Part shown: positions 6,089 through 16,395 of the stretch, one piece after another | Position numbering within the stretch: the stretch's first letter is position 1 | Layout of the letters: every line of letters starts with the position of its first letter | Assembly: GCF_013415125.1 (NCBI RefSeq) | Contig: NZ_JACCDE010000022.1 | Location: forward strand, 28,175-92,174 | From: Vreelandella glaciei | Lineage (GTDB): Bacteria; Pseudomonadota; Gammaproteobacteria; Pseudomonadales; Halomonadaceae | DNA: 64,000 nt | Direction: 5' to 3' | The notes under the pieces: generated by a model | What the model was told of the DNA's origin: nothing | Databases searched by the model: none | What the model saw: the letters and a program-made list of their open reading frames with translations, nothing else | Position numbers and translations under genes: made by a program

Positions 6089-7093
6089 TTATTCATAGCG
6101 GTCTTTCCAGCCTTGATGGCTTATCTGGTCTTTAAGCATTTCGAGAATGTCATACATCACCTGCTCGGTAACGCGATTGCTGCCTTCGTCAACCGTTAGC
6201 CAAGTGTCGAAGCCGCTGTCGGCGGTGCGCTCAACTAACTGCCTAAACTCATCGGAATGAATACCTAGCAGCAGCTCATCGACTAGTCGCTGGGCGACGC
6301 CACTGAGTGATGCCTCCATAGCGCTGGTGGCCTGCTGCCCCATGGGCAGGCGGTTAAGGCGCTGAATCTCGGGGCTTTCCCGGAGCGTACGGCTAACCAA
6401 ATCGCTGATCGCCGCCATAATGGACTGACGGTTGTGCTGATAGGCTTTGCCGATAGTGCTCTCCAACCGCTGCGCAATCTCATGAATCAGCTGCGACTTG
6501 CGGGGCATGATCACACGCTCAATCACGCGCTCGGTCAGCGAATCGCTGGCGCGTATCTGCTGCTGTACATTGCCCAATAGCCGTAGCGCGATACGGTCAG
6601 AAAGCTCCTCCAGCAGAATATCGTAATACTTGGCAACAAATTGATAGACATACCAGTGGGTAACATCAATAAGGCCGAGGCGATGCAGCCGATTGATTAA
6701 CGATACCACGCGTAGAATACGCAGCAGGCGGAAGCCTGCGAGGGGAATGCAGCCCAGCACGTCATACCAGTGCACGAAGGGGTAGAAAAACCAGCGGTGG
6801 TAGCGCCGCTCGGCAATGGCAATTGACCAGCCCAACAGTACATCGGCGATAAAAAAGCTGACAAATACCAAGTCGATGGTGATGAAGCGGCTATGAATCA
6901 CCTCATCGTAGAAAGTATGAAAACCGGGCGCGAGATTGGCGATGCCTTGGTTAATAGGGCCGAGCAGAAACAGTGAATCAAACAGCAGTAGCGCGAGGTT
7001 AATCACCACCAGCGTCAGAATGAAAAAATCCCAACCGATATGGGCATATTCGACCGCTTTAGGCAGGTGCGGGTAGCGTTCCCTGGCAGGCAT
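6089..7093 (-). CDS. Voltage-sensor-like membrane protein without a visible pore
   Basis: 334 aa. The first ~150 residues contain four hydrophobic segments (roughly 18-40, 70-95, 100-115 and 120-140). The last has regularly spaced Arg: FRLLRILRVVSLINRLHRL, which resembles the S4 helix of voltage-gated cation channels. After it I see no selectivity filter or pore helix pair. Instead there are ~180 residues of soluble, largely helical sequence with many Arg/Glu. It would usually be named 'ion transporter'. The function is unknown: possibly a voltage-sensing or proton-conducting module, or a distant scaffold. Monocistronic on the minus strand, 34 nt downstream of the thioesterase stop, so possibly cotranscribed with it. 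Confidence 0.7.
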   Translation of the reverse strand: MPARERYPHLPKAVEYAHIGWDFFILTLVVINLALLLFDSLFLLGPINQGIANLAPGFHTFYDEVIHSRFITIDLVFVSFFIADVLLGWSIAIAERRYHRWFFYPFVHWYDVLGCIPLAGFRLLRILRVVSLINRLHRLGLIDVTHWYVYQFVAKYYDILLEELSDRIALRLLGNVQQQIRASDSLTERVIERVIMPRKSQLIHEIAQRLESTIGKAYQHNRQSIMAAISDLVSRTLRESPEIQRLNRLPMGQQATSAMEASLSGVAQRLVDELLLGIHSDEFRQLVERTADSGFDTWLTVDEGSNRVTEQVMYDILEMLKDQISHQGWKDRYE

Positions 7094-7127
7094 GCGAACT
7101 CCTTATGGTGGGGCGTTACAACGGTTG

Positions 7128-7667
7128 TTACTGAGCCTGCGACTGATGCTGTTGTTGGGTCAACAGCTCTTCTTGCTCCGCCTGTTTGCGTAACTTTTTG
7201 CGCAGCGCTGCTTTTTCAAAGCGTAGTTTCTGCAGCGGTGTTGCCAACGTGAGTGGCGGTACGCTGGCGGGTTTGCCCTCAGCATCAATCGCGACCATGG
7301 TGAGGTAGCAGCTGTTGGTATGGCGGATTAGCTTATTGCGAATATCTTCGGCCACGACCTTAATACCAATTTCCATTGATGAGCGGCCCACATGATTGAC
7401 GCAGGCTAAGAACGTGACCAGTTCACCGACATGGATCGGCTGTTTAAACAGGACTTGGTCTACCGACAGTGTCACCACATAGTGACCTGAATAACGGCTA
7501 GCACAAGCAAACGCGACTTCATCGAGCTTTTTAAGAATAGCGCCACCATGCACTTTGCCGCTGAAATTCGCCATGTCAGGTGTCATTAATACCGTCATGG
7601 AGAGTTCGTGCTGCCCAGGCAGGGCAGTATTGATAGCGGTACTCGCGCTGGTTTCCGTCTCGGACAT
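7128..7667 (-). CDS. Acyl-CoA thioesterase, hotdog fold (YciA/ACOT-like)
   Basis: 179 aa. Hotdog domain at about residues 20-140 with the family motif SGKVHGGAILKKLDEVAF holding the catalytic Asp/Glu region, and later HVGRSSMEIGIKV. Hydrolyses acyl-CoA to free acid and CoA in the cytoplasm. The C-terminal 40 residues are a charged Lys/Arg then Gln-rich tail, probably disordered. Downstream of an AtoE-type short-chain fatty acid carrier on the same strand (77 nt gap), which fits a role in short/medium acyl-CoA turnover. The chain-length preference cannot be read. Confidence 0.85.
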   Translation of the reverse strand: MSETETSASTAINTALPGQHELSMTVLMTPDMANFSGKVHGGAILKKLDEVAFACASRYSGHYVVTLSVDQVLFKQPIHVGELVTFLACVNHVGRSSMEIGIKVVAEDIRNKLIRHTNSCYLTMVAIDAEGKPASVPPLTLATPLQKLRFEKAALRKKLRKQAEQEELLTQQQHQSQAQ

Positions 7668-7744
7668 GCGGTGTTCCTTCTGTTATCACTGCCCGCCGCC
7701 CAAATGCCGGGCAAACTGAGCGGCGGGCAGTCATTGGCTGTTTT

Positions 7745-9055
7745 TTAAAACCACATTAGGCCAACTGAAATGATAATGCCGGTAATAAACAGCTGAATCA
7801 GGCAGAAGCCCATAATGTCTTTTGCCTTCAGCCCGGCAATAGCGAGTACCGGTAGCGCCCAGAAGGGTTGCAGCAGGTTGGTCCAGGCATCACCCCAAGC
7901 GACTGCCATGGCCACCCGTGAAATGTCGGCACCTAACGCTTGAGCCGCAGGGAGCATCACTGGTGCTTGTACGGCCCATTGGCCGCCGCCAGAAGGGACA
8001 AACAGGTTCACAATCCCAGCGCTGATAAATGACCAGAAGGGGAGTGAGCTGGCGGTGGCAAATGAGATCAGCCACTCAGACATGCTTTCAGCCAGCCCTG
8101 ATTGAACCATGATGGCCATGATGCCAGCGTAGAAGGGGAATTGAATAACAATACCCGCACCGCCTTTGATCGCTTCATTCAAACTGTTGAGAAGGTTGCG
8201 TGGCGTGCGATGCAGAACAATAGCAAGGAACAGAAACAGGAAGTTAACGACGTTAAGGTTCAAGCCGCCGCCGCGCAGCAAAAAGTGATCAAGCAAGAAC
8301 AGCACGCCAGGCACCCCTACAAGTAGGGAAAGGGTCAAGCTGTTTTCAAGACGTTCTGCCGGACGAGTAATGCGTCCTACCGGCTCTGGCTTGTCGTTCA
8401 GTACGCTGGGGTCGACGTAGACGCTATCCTTCTCATCCGGCAGCATCATACGGTTCACCAGTGGTATGGCGATAAACAGGCAGACCACAATGGCGAGGTT
8501 GAAGAAGGCGAAAATCGTTGAGCCGGTGCTAATGACGCCAATCTGGTCAGCGGTAAAATGGCCTTCGGTGGCGATGGTCAAGGGGATCGAACCTGCCAAG
8601 CCGCCGTGCCACACCACAAAACCCGAGTAGGCACTGGCAACGAGGAGCCGATAGTCAACGCGAATCAGCCGGGCCAGCTCTTTAGCAAACAGCGCGCCGA
8701 CCACAAGACCAAACCCCCAGTTAATCCAGCTGGCCGCCAAGGAAACCAGCGTCACCAGAATGATGGCGCCACCGGGTGTTTTAGCCGTACCAGCGATTTT
8801 TTGCAGAATACGTTTTACCGGCGGGGAGCTAGCCAGCATAAAACCGGTAACCAACACCAGCAGCATCTGCATAGAGAATGTCAGTAAACCCCAGAAGCCA
8901 TCGCCCCAGAAGCGCAGAACCGCTAGCGGTGTTTGGCGCTCAATGGCGATCGCGGCGACCGCGGCAATTAACGTCAGCAGCAGAACGAAAATGTACGGGT
9001 CGGGTAGATAGCGCTCCACCAGCTTTACGGCCGGTTTTGAGATCATTTTAAGCAT
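7745..9055 (-). CDS. atoE: AtoE-family short-chain fatty acid transporter
   Basis: 436 aa, about ten to twelve hydrophobic segments. The start MLKMISKPAVKLVERYLPDP and the internal FVPSGGGQWAVQAPVMLPAA are typical of the AtoE/TIGR00366 family, which imports acetoacetate or short-chain fatty acids such as butyrate. AAAGAGAG lies 8 nt before the ATG. No ato enzyme genes are adjacent; the downstream thioesterase is the only metabolic neighbour. The exact substrate is open. Confidence 0.85.
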   Translation of the reverse strand: MLKMISKPAVKLVERYLPDPYIFVLLLTLIAAVAAIAIERQTPLAVLRFWGDGFWGLLTFSMQMLLVLVTGFMLASSPPVKRILQKIAGTAKTPGGAIILVTLVSLAASWINWGFGLVVGALFAKELARLIRVDYRLLVASAYSGFVVWHGGLAGSIPLTIATEGHFTADQIGVISTGSTIFAFFNLAIVVCLFIAIPLVNRMMLPDEKDSVYVDPSVLNDKPEPVGRITRPAERLENSLTLSLLVGVPGVLFLLDHFLLRGGGLNLNVVNFLFLFLAIVLHRTPRNLLNSLNEAIKGGAGIVIQFPFYAGIMAIMVQSGLAESMSEWLISFATASSLPFWSFISAGIVNLFVPSGGGQWAVQAPVMLPAAQALGADISRVAMAVAWGDAWTNLLQPFWALPVLAIAGLKAKDIMGFCLIQLFITGIIISVGLMWF

Positions 9056-9201
9056 GGGATGCTCTCTTTATTCATTATTAGAAAGTGCCTAGTCAGTGTC
9101 TAGGAGGTGCATAGCTAATATACGGGCGAGCGCGCTGTTTTTCACGTTGAAGCTGCCCGCTACATCTCACGTTAACGCAACTGCCATTAATGGCGGCCAT
9201 C

Positions 9202-10491
9202 TTAGCACCAGTGTGTGCGCCGGTAGCGTCGATAATAATGAATGAGTACTGCCGAGCGAACCAGCGTAAAGAGCATGAATGCAAGCCATAGACCGTGGTT
9301 ACCCAGTCCCTGAGTGATCCACCAAGTGGGTAGATAAGCGGCAAGACCGATAAAGATACTGTTGCGCATTTCACTAACGGCGGTGGTGCCAATAAATACG
9401 CCATCGAGTAGATAGCTCCATACGGCGAACAGCGGCATGATCACCATCCATGGTAGGTAGTGTGCTGCCGTCGTACGTACCTCTTCAAGACCAGTGAGAA
9501 GCGCAATTAGCGCATTGCCGCCTAGTGCGAACAGTAAAGCGGCAGCGCCAGCCGTCCAGAAAGAAAAAACCGCAGCGGCGCGCACGGTAGCGGCAAACTC
9601 ACGCCAATCTTTGCGCCCATAGGCGCGCCCAATCAGGGATTCAGCCGCATGGGCAAAGCCATCCAGGGCATAGCTGGTGAGCATGATAAATTGCAGTAGC
9701 ACGGCATTGGCGGCGAGCACCGTGTCGCCTTGGCGGGCGCCCTGGGCGGTAAAGAACGCCATGGCAAACAGCAGGCCAAGCGTGCGCACAAACAGGTTAG
9801 CGTTAACGTTGAATAGGGCTGTATAAGCCGCTAGGGCAAGCAAACGCTCGCGCAAAAAATGTCCTTCTAGCCTCGTTAATTGGCGCAGTACTAAATAGCT
9901 GCCAAACGCTAGCGCACTATAGTCGGCGATCACGCTGGCCCACGCTACGCCATTACTGGTCATCCCCAGGCCTACCACAAACCATAAATCCAGCACGATA
10001 TTGACGCTATTGGTGAGCAGCAGAATCATCAGCGTGACGCGTGAGTTCTGTTGCCCCAAAAACCAGCCCAAAATGGCGTAGTTGGCAAGTACCGCTGGCG
10101 CTGACCAGAGACGGATGTGGGCGTACTCACGCGCTAAATCGGTGGCTACTTCACTACCATCCAATAGCCACAAGCCTAACGTAATCAGCGGAGAGGCAAA
10201 CACAATCAGCAGGGTACCGATCACCAGTGCCATGATCAGCGACTGTCCCAGCAGGTTGCGCACATCCGTGTCGCTCTCACGGCCCATGGCTTGTGCGACT
10301 AATCCCGTGGTGCCCATGCGCAAGAAACCAAAGCCCCAATAGAGAAAGCTGAAGAGAGTCGCACCCAGGGTAACGCCCGCCAGATAGCGAGAGTCGGGCA
10401 GATGCCCAACCACGGCGGTATCGACCAACCCAAGTAGCGGAACGGTGATATTAGAAAGAATGATTGGCCAGGCGAGGGCCCAAATCCGCAT
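9202..10491 (-). CDS. MATE-family efflux pump, DinF subfamily
   Basis: 429 aa with twelve hydrophobic segments. The N-terminus LAWPIILSNITVPLLGLVDTAVVGH and the GxGFLRMGTTGLVAQAMG stretch are characteristic of DinF-like MATE proteins (cation-coupled multidrug/toxin export). It begins 5 nt after the ferredoxin stop with no clear ribosome site, so it is probably translated by coupling in the fabY-coaD-ferredoxin transcript. No LexA box is seen near it, unlike dinF of Escherichia coli. Substrate unknown. Confidence 0.87.
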   Translation of the reverse strand: MRIWALAWPIILSNITVPLLGLVDTAVVGHLPDSRYLAGVTLGATLFSFLYWGFGFLRMGTTGLVAQAMGRESDTDVRNLLGQSLIMALVIGTLLIVFASPLITLGLWLLDGSEVATDLAREYAHIRLWSAPAVLANYAILGWFLGQQNSRVTLMILLLTNSVNIVLDLWFVVGLGMTSNGVAWASVIADYSALAFGSYLVLRQLTRLEGHFLRERLLALAAYTALFNVNANLFVRTLGLLFAMAFFTAQGARQGDTVLAANAVLLQFIMLTSYALDGFAHAAESLIGRAYGRKDWREFAATVRAAAVFSFWTAGAAALLFALGGNALIALLTGLEEVRTTAAHYLPWMVIMPLFAVWSYLLDGVFIGTTAVSEMRNSIFIGLAAYLPTWWITQGLGNHGLWLAFMLFTLVRSAVLIHYYRRYRRTHWC

Positions 10492-10496
10492 TAGGC

Positions 10497-10766
<270 letters not shown>

Positions 10767-10823
10767 TCACACTCGGGCGATTGTACCGCAATACCCGAGT
10801 GTTTTACTCAACAATGGCGTTGG

Positions 10824-13225
<2,402 letters not shown>

Positions 13226-13283
13226 GCCGGGTTCCTCGTGATGCGGTGGTGGTAATAACAATTATTGACAACGCTCTAAGCCA

Positions 13284-13335
13284 GTCATAGCTAATTAAAT
13301 TATAGCTAAGTCAATTATAACTAGCTCTATTATGA
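13284..13335. promoter_or_regulatory. AT-rich repeat region between fabY and the TrmB-like gene
   Basis: A strongly AT-rich block in an otherwise GC-rich area. It contains TAGCTAA twice (13288, 13303), AATTATA-x-CTA twice (13298, 13313) and outer inverted ends GTCATA / TATGAC. It lies 59 bp upstream of the fabY TTG and 117 bp upstream of the divergent gene, so a promoter with regulator sites for one or both is likely. No known operator was matched. Confidence 0.4.
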
Positions 13336-13451
13336 CCAAAGCGATGCGCTTAATAAGTACCTAATGCGTGATCATAGCACCGGCCACGCAACGGCGTCAT
13401 GCCGCAAGCGCTCGAGACTGTTAGAATCACGCTTTTCAGCCGAGAGATGGC

Positions 13452-14117
13452 ATGCAGCATAATTCTCGACCAGTGACCTCTAATCAGCCAGGCCCGCATC
13501 AGGATTTAGCGCGCCGGGTCAACCGAGCGCTCACGCATCCATTACGTAAACCGATCGCCGAGCACACGCAGCGCAACTTTGCGCAGGCGGCCGAATGGCT
13601 GGCGAGCCGCCAGGCACCGCTGATACTTGATTCCGGCTGTGGCGTCGGGGTATCGACACGCCAACTAGCGGCGCAGTTCCCCGGCCATGCCGTGATTGGC
13701 ATTGATCGCAGTGAGGATCGTTTGGGGCGTGATCACGGCGAACTGCCACATAATGCACTGCTAGTGCGCGCGGATCTGGTCGATTTCTGGCGTTTGGCCT
13801 ATCAGGCAGGCTGGGCGCCCGAGTATCACTATTTGCTTTACCCCAATCCTTACCCCAAAGCAGGGCATCTCAAAATGCGCTGGCATGGCCATGCGGTTTT
13901 ACCCACACTGTTGGCGCTTGGTGGGCACCTTGAGCTGCGCTCAAATTGGTCGCTTTACGTTGAAGAGTTTGCCTTGGCGGTGGCGCAGGTAACCGGCAAG
14001 CAGGCTGCAGTGGCTGAATTTGTACCTGAAGGTGACTATTTAACACCGTTTGAGGCGAAGTATGCTCAAAGTGGCCAAGCGCTGTGGTGGTTATGGGTTG
14101 ATTTGGAGCGGATATGA
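13452..14117 (+). CDS. TrmB-like SAM-dependent methyltransferase
   Basis: 221 aa. Rossmann methyltransferase with motif I LDSGCGVGVSTRQLA (about residues 58-72) and GIDRSEDRL. The segment LLYPNPYPKAGHLKMRWHGH corresponds to the FPDPWPKKRHHKRR region of tRNA guanine-N7 methyltransferase TrmB, but with YPNPYPK and without the basic RR. It may be a TrmB paralogue or another RNA methyltransferase. The position 46 m7G activity should not be assumed. Overlaps the SMR gene by ATGA. First gene of a plus-strand run. Confidence 0.7.
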   Translation: MQHNSRPVTSNQPGPHQDLARRVNRALTHPLRKPIAEHTQRNFAQAAEWLASRQAPLILDSGCGVGVSTRQLAAQFPGHAVIGIDRSEDRLGRDHGELPHNALLVRADLVDFWRLAYQAGWAPEYHYLLYPNPYPKAGHLKMRWHGHAVLPTLLALGGHLELRSNWSLYVEEFALAVAQVTGKQAAVAEFVPEGDYLTPFEAKYAQSGQALWWLWVDLERI

Positions 14118-14443
14118 CGTTTGTTTATTTGGTATTGGCAATTGTGGCCGAAGTCATTGCTACGAGTGCATTAAAGGCTTCTATGGGCTTCACACGTCCA
14201 TTGCCGAGCGTTGTGGTGGTGGTTGGCTACGGGCTCGCCTTTTATCTGCTTAGCCTGGTGCTGCGCACGCTGCCGGTGGGGGTCGCCTATGCGATTTGGG
14301 CGGGTCTGGGCATTGTGTTGGTCACCTTGGTCGGCATTGTGGTGTTTGGTGAAAAGCCCGACTTGCCGGCGGTACTGGGGATTAGCCTGATTGTGGCGGG
14401 TGTGGTTCTGCTGCAAGTGTTTTCCAAAATGAACGTGCATTGA
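14114..14443 (+). CDS. Small multidrug resistance (SMR) transporter
   Basis: 109 aa, four membrane helices. Helix 1 contains the essential Glu in LAIVAEVIATSALKAS (Glu13), and helix 3 has the VAYAIWAGLGIV motif, both features of the EmrE/QacE branch rather than SugE/Gdx (which has a W-x-x-L-V variation). Proton-coupled dimeric export of quaternary cations or polyamine-like compounds is the family role. Coupled to the TrmB-like gene by ATGA. EmrE-type versus Gdx-type needs alignment. Confidence 0.85.
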   Translation: MTFVYLVLAIVAEVIATSALKASMGFTRPLPSVVVVVGYGLAFYLLSLVLRTLPVGVAYAIWAGLGIVLVTLVGIVVFGEKPDLPAVLGISLIVAGVVLLQVFSKMNVH

Positions 14444-14452
14444 GGTAATTTA

Positions 14453-15940
14453 ATGGGTTCTTTTTTTACTGTTAAGCGTCTGCGGCGCTGGTCGCTGGTG
14501 TTCGGGATTGCCTCGCTGGCCCTGTGCACCAGTGCCAGCCTGTTCGCTGATTTCAACCGCCTGAGCCAACTGCAGAACAAAGGTTTCTCGATCAGTGCTG
14601 AAGCGCGCCTGCTTGACGCCGACACAGGCGCTAATGCGCTGCTGGGCAGCATTAATCCAGAGCGCCAGTTATCGCCCGCGTCTGTTACCAAGGCATACCT
14701 GGCGGCGGCGGCGCTGATCCGTTTTGGTCCTCAGCATCGTTTTACCAGCCAGCTAGTTAGCTCGGGCAGGGTTGAAGACAGAGCTGAAGGCGGTGTACTG
14801 CGTGGCGATTTAGTGTTTGAGGGCGGTGGCGACCCCGGCCTGACCACGGAAAACCTATGGCGCTTGGTGCAGCGTTTGCACTTAGCCGGGGTGCGTGAAA
14901 TTGATGGCGCCTTGGTGGTCAGCCAGTGGCGGTTTGGGCCGGTTGACTGTATTACTACCGACCGCTGCGATGCCCTCACTCGGGTCACCAACGCCTACAG
15001 CGCGCCGCTTTCGTCAGCTGGCGTTAATTTCGGCAGTTGGTGTGTCAATGTCGCCCCCGCTGCTAGCGCAGGTGAGCCAGCCCGGGTGGGGCTGTGCGAT
15101 AGCCAGACCTCGCTGATCACCATTGATAATCAAGTCGTCACTCGCCCAGCCAATAGCGGCACCGAGATTAGTGCTGAACGTATCACCGATGAACGTGGTG
15201 ACGTGATGCGCCTGACGGGACAGATTTCGACCAATGCCACTGCCCGGGATGTTTATCGTGGCGCGGGCGATGCGGCCGAGAAAACTGCACAAGTGCTGAT
15301 GGGTATGCTGAATCAGGCAGGGATTCAGGTAAGCGACTCATGGCGCGTCAGTTCGACCCAGCCGCCCAGCACGGCACAGCGCTTGGCCGCCGTCGATAGC
15401 CAGCCTCTGCAAGAAATATTGCTGCGCATCATGAACTACTCCAATAACTACATGGCCGATGTACTGGCGCTTGATCTGGTCGAAACGCCCCAGGCGCAGT
15501 TACGCCAGGCAGGCCAAGCCATTGAGTCTTATGTGCAGCGTCTTCCTGGGCATGGGCCATTAACGTTGTATAGCGGCAGCGGGCTGACGACGGAAAACCG
15601 CACATCGGCTCAGGGGATTAACGTGATGCTGGAAGACATGTTTCGGCAGAGCGCGCTGTTTCCAAGCTTTGTGGCCGCTTTCCAATCGCCAGCCAACGGC
15701 GTTATGCGCTTTATTCGGCGTGGCTCAACCACGTTTCAAAACAATGTCATGTTAAAAACCGGTACGCTGAATCAACCCTTTGCTGTGCGCGCCGCGGCGG
15801 GCTATTTTCGCACCGCGCAAGGACGCTGGGGAGTATTTAGTGTCATGGTCAATGGTAGCGGCAGTACGCCGTATTTAAGCTGGACTGAGGTGCTGGATCC
15901 ATTATCACTGGATTTGGACGCCATGATTTTAGCGAACTGA
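14453..15940 (+). CDS. dacB: D-alanyl-D-alanine carboxypeptidase/endopeptidase PBP4
   Basis: 495 aa. Class C penicillin-binding protein (peptidase S13) acting in the periplasm on peptidoglycan stem peptides and cross-links. N-terminal signal/anchor at about residues 12-32. Catalytic motifs: S77-x-x-K80 (SVTK), S330-N-N332 and K435-T-G. Residues between the first and second motif form the large inserted domain usual for PBP4. GAGG precedes the ATG at 14453 by about 9 nt. Cotranscription with the SMR gene (9 nt gap) is likely. Confidence 0.93.
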   Translation: MGSFFTVKRLRRWSLVFGIASLALCTSASLFADFNRLSQLQNKGFSISAEARLLDADTGANALLGSINPERQLSPASVTKAYLAAAALIRFGPQHRFTSQLVSSGRVEDRAEGGVLRGDLVFEGGGDPGLTTENLWRLVQRLHLAGVREIDGALVVSQWRFGPVDCITTDRCDALTRVTNAYSAPLSSAGVNFGSWCVNVAPAASAGEPARVGLCDSQTSLITIDNQVVTRPANSGTEISAERITDERGDVMRLTGQISTNATARDVYRGAGDAAEKTAQVLMGMLNQAGIQVSDSWRVSSTQPPSTAQRLAAVDSQPLQEILLRIMNYSNNYMADVLALDLVETPQAQLRQAGQAIESYVQRLPGHGPLTLYSGSGLTTENRTSAQGINVMLEDMFRQSALFPSFVAAFQSPANGVMRFIRRGSTTFQNNVMLKTGTLNQPFAVRAAAGYFRTAQGRWGVFSVMVNGSGSTPYLSWTEVLDPLSLDLDAMILAN

Positions 15941-15974
15941 TTTTCCTTTACGCTCACAAGGTGAGGCGACCTGC

Positions 15975-16346
15975 ATGAAACCAGGGCATACCGGTTTAAC
16001 CCATTTGGTCCACTCCACGCGCTATTCGTGGAAGGGGCTTAAGGCCGCGTTTAGAAACGAGGCAGCCTTTCGCCAAGAAGTCGTGATTACTGCGTTGTTA
16101 CTCCCCTTCGCCTGGTGGATAGGGGACAGCATCATCAGTTGGCTACTGCTGGTGAGTAGCCTGTTTTTCGTATTGATCGTCGAGCTCTTGAACAGTGCGA
16201 TTGAAAACGTGGTTGATCGCATTGGCACTGAGCACCACGAGCTTTCTGGCCGGGCCAAGGATATTGGCTCCGCCGCTGTTATGCTGTCACTGATGATGGC
16301 TGGCCTTACCTGGGGGCTATTGGGTTGGGAAAAGTTTTATAGCTAA
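15975..16346 (+). CDS. dgkA: Diacylglycerol kinase
   Basis: 123 aa. Integral membrane kinase of the prokaryotic DgkA type that recycles diacylglycerol to phosphatidic acid. Three membrane helices; the conserved active-site segment ELLNSAIENVVDRIG is present, as are N-terminal YSWKGLKAAFRNEAAFRQE and GRAKDIGSAAV. Length is usual for the family. It is 34 nt downstream of dacB and 49 nt upstream of glnE on the same strand. Confidence 0.95.
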   Translation: MKPGHTGLTHLVHSTRYSWKGLKAAFRNEAAFRQEVVITALLLPFAWWIGDSIISWLLLVSSLFFVLIVELLNSAIENVVDRIGTEHHELSGRAKDIGSAAVMLSLMMAGLTWGLLGWEKFYS

Positions 16347-16395
16347 GCTGGTTTAAGAGCTGAATATTTTTAACACGCTGGACAGCGAGGTAGTT

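Noticed and set aside
9093..9404. 103-codon reverse ORF at the end of the MATE gene
   Set aside because: It lies in another frame of the MATE gene's 3' end and its composition looks like a shadow; no ribosome site.
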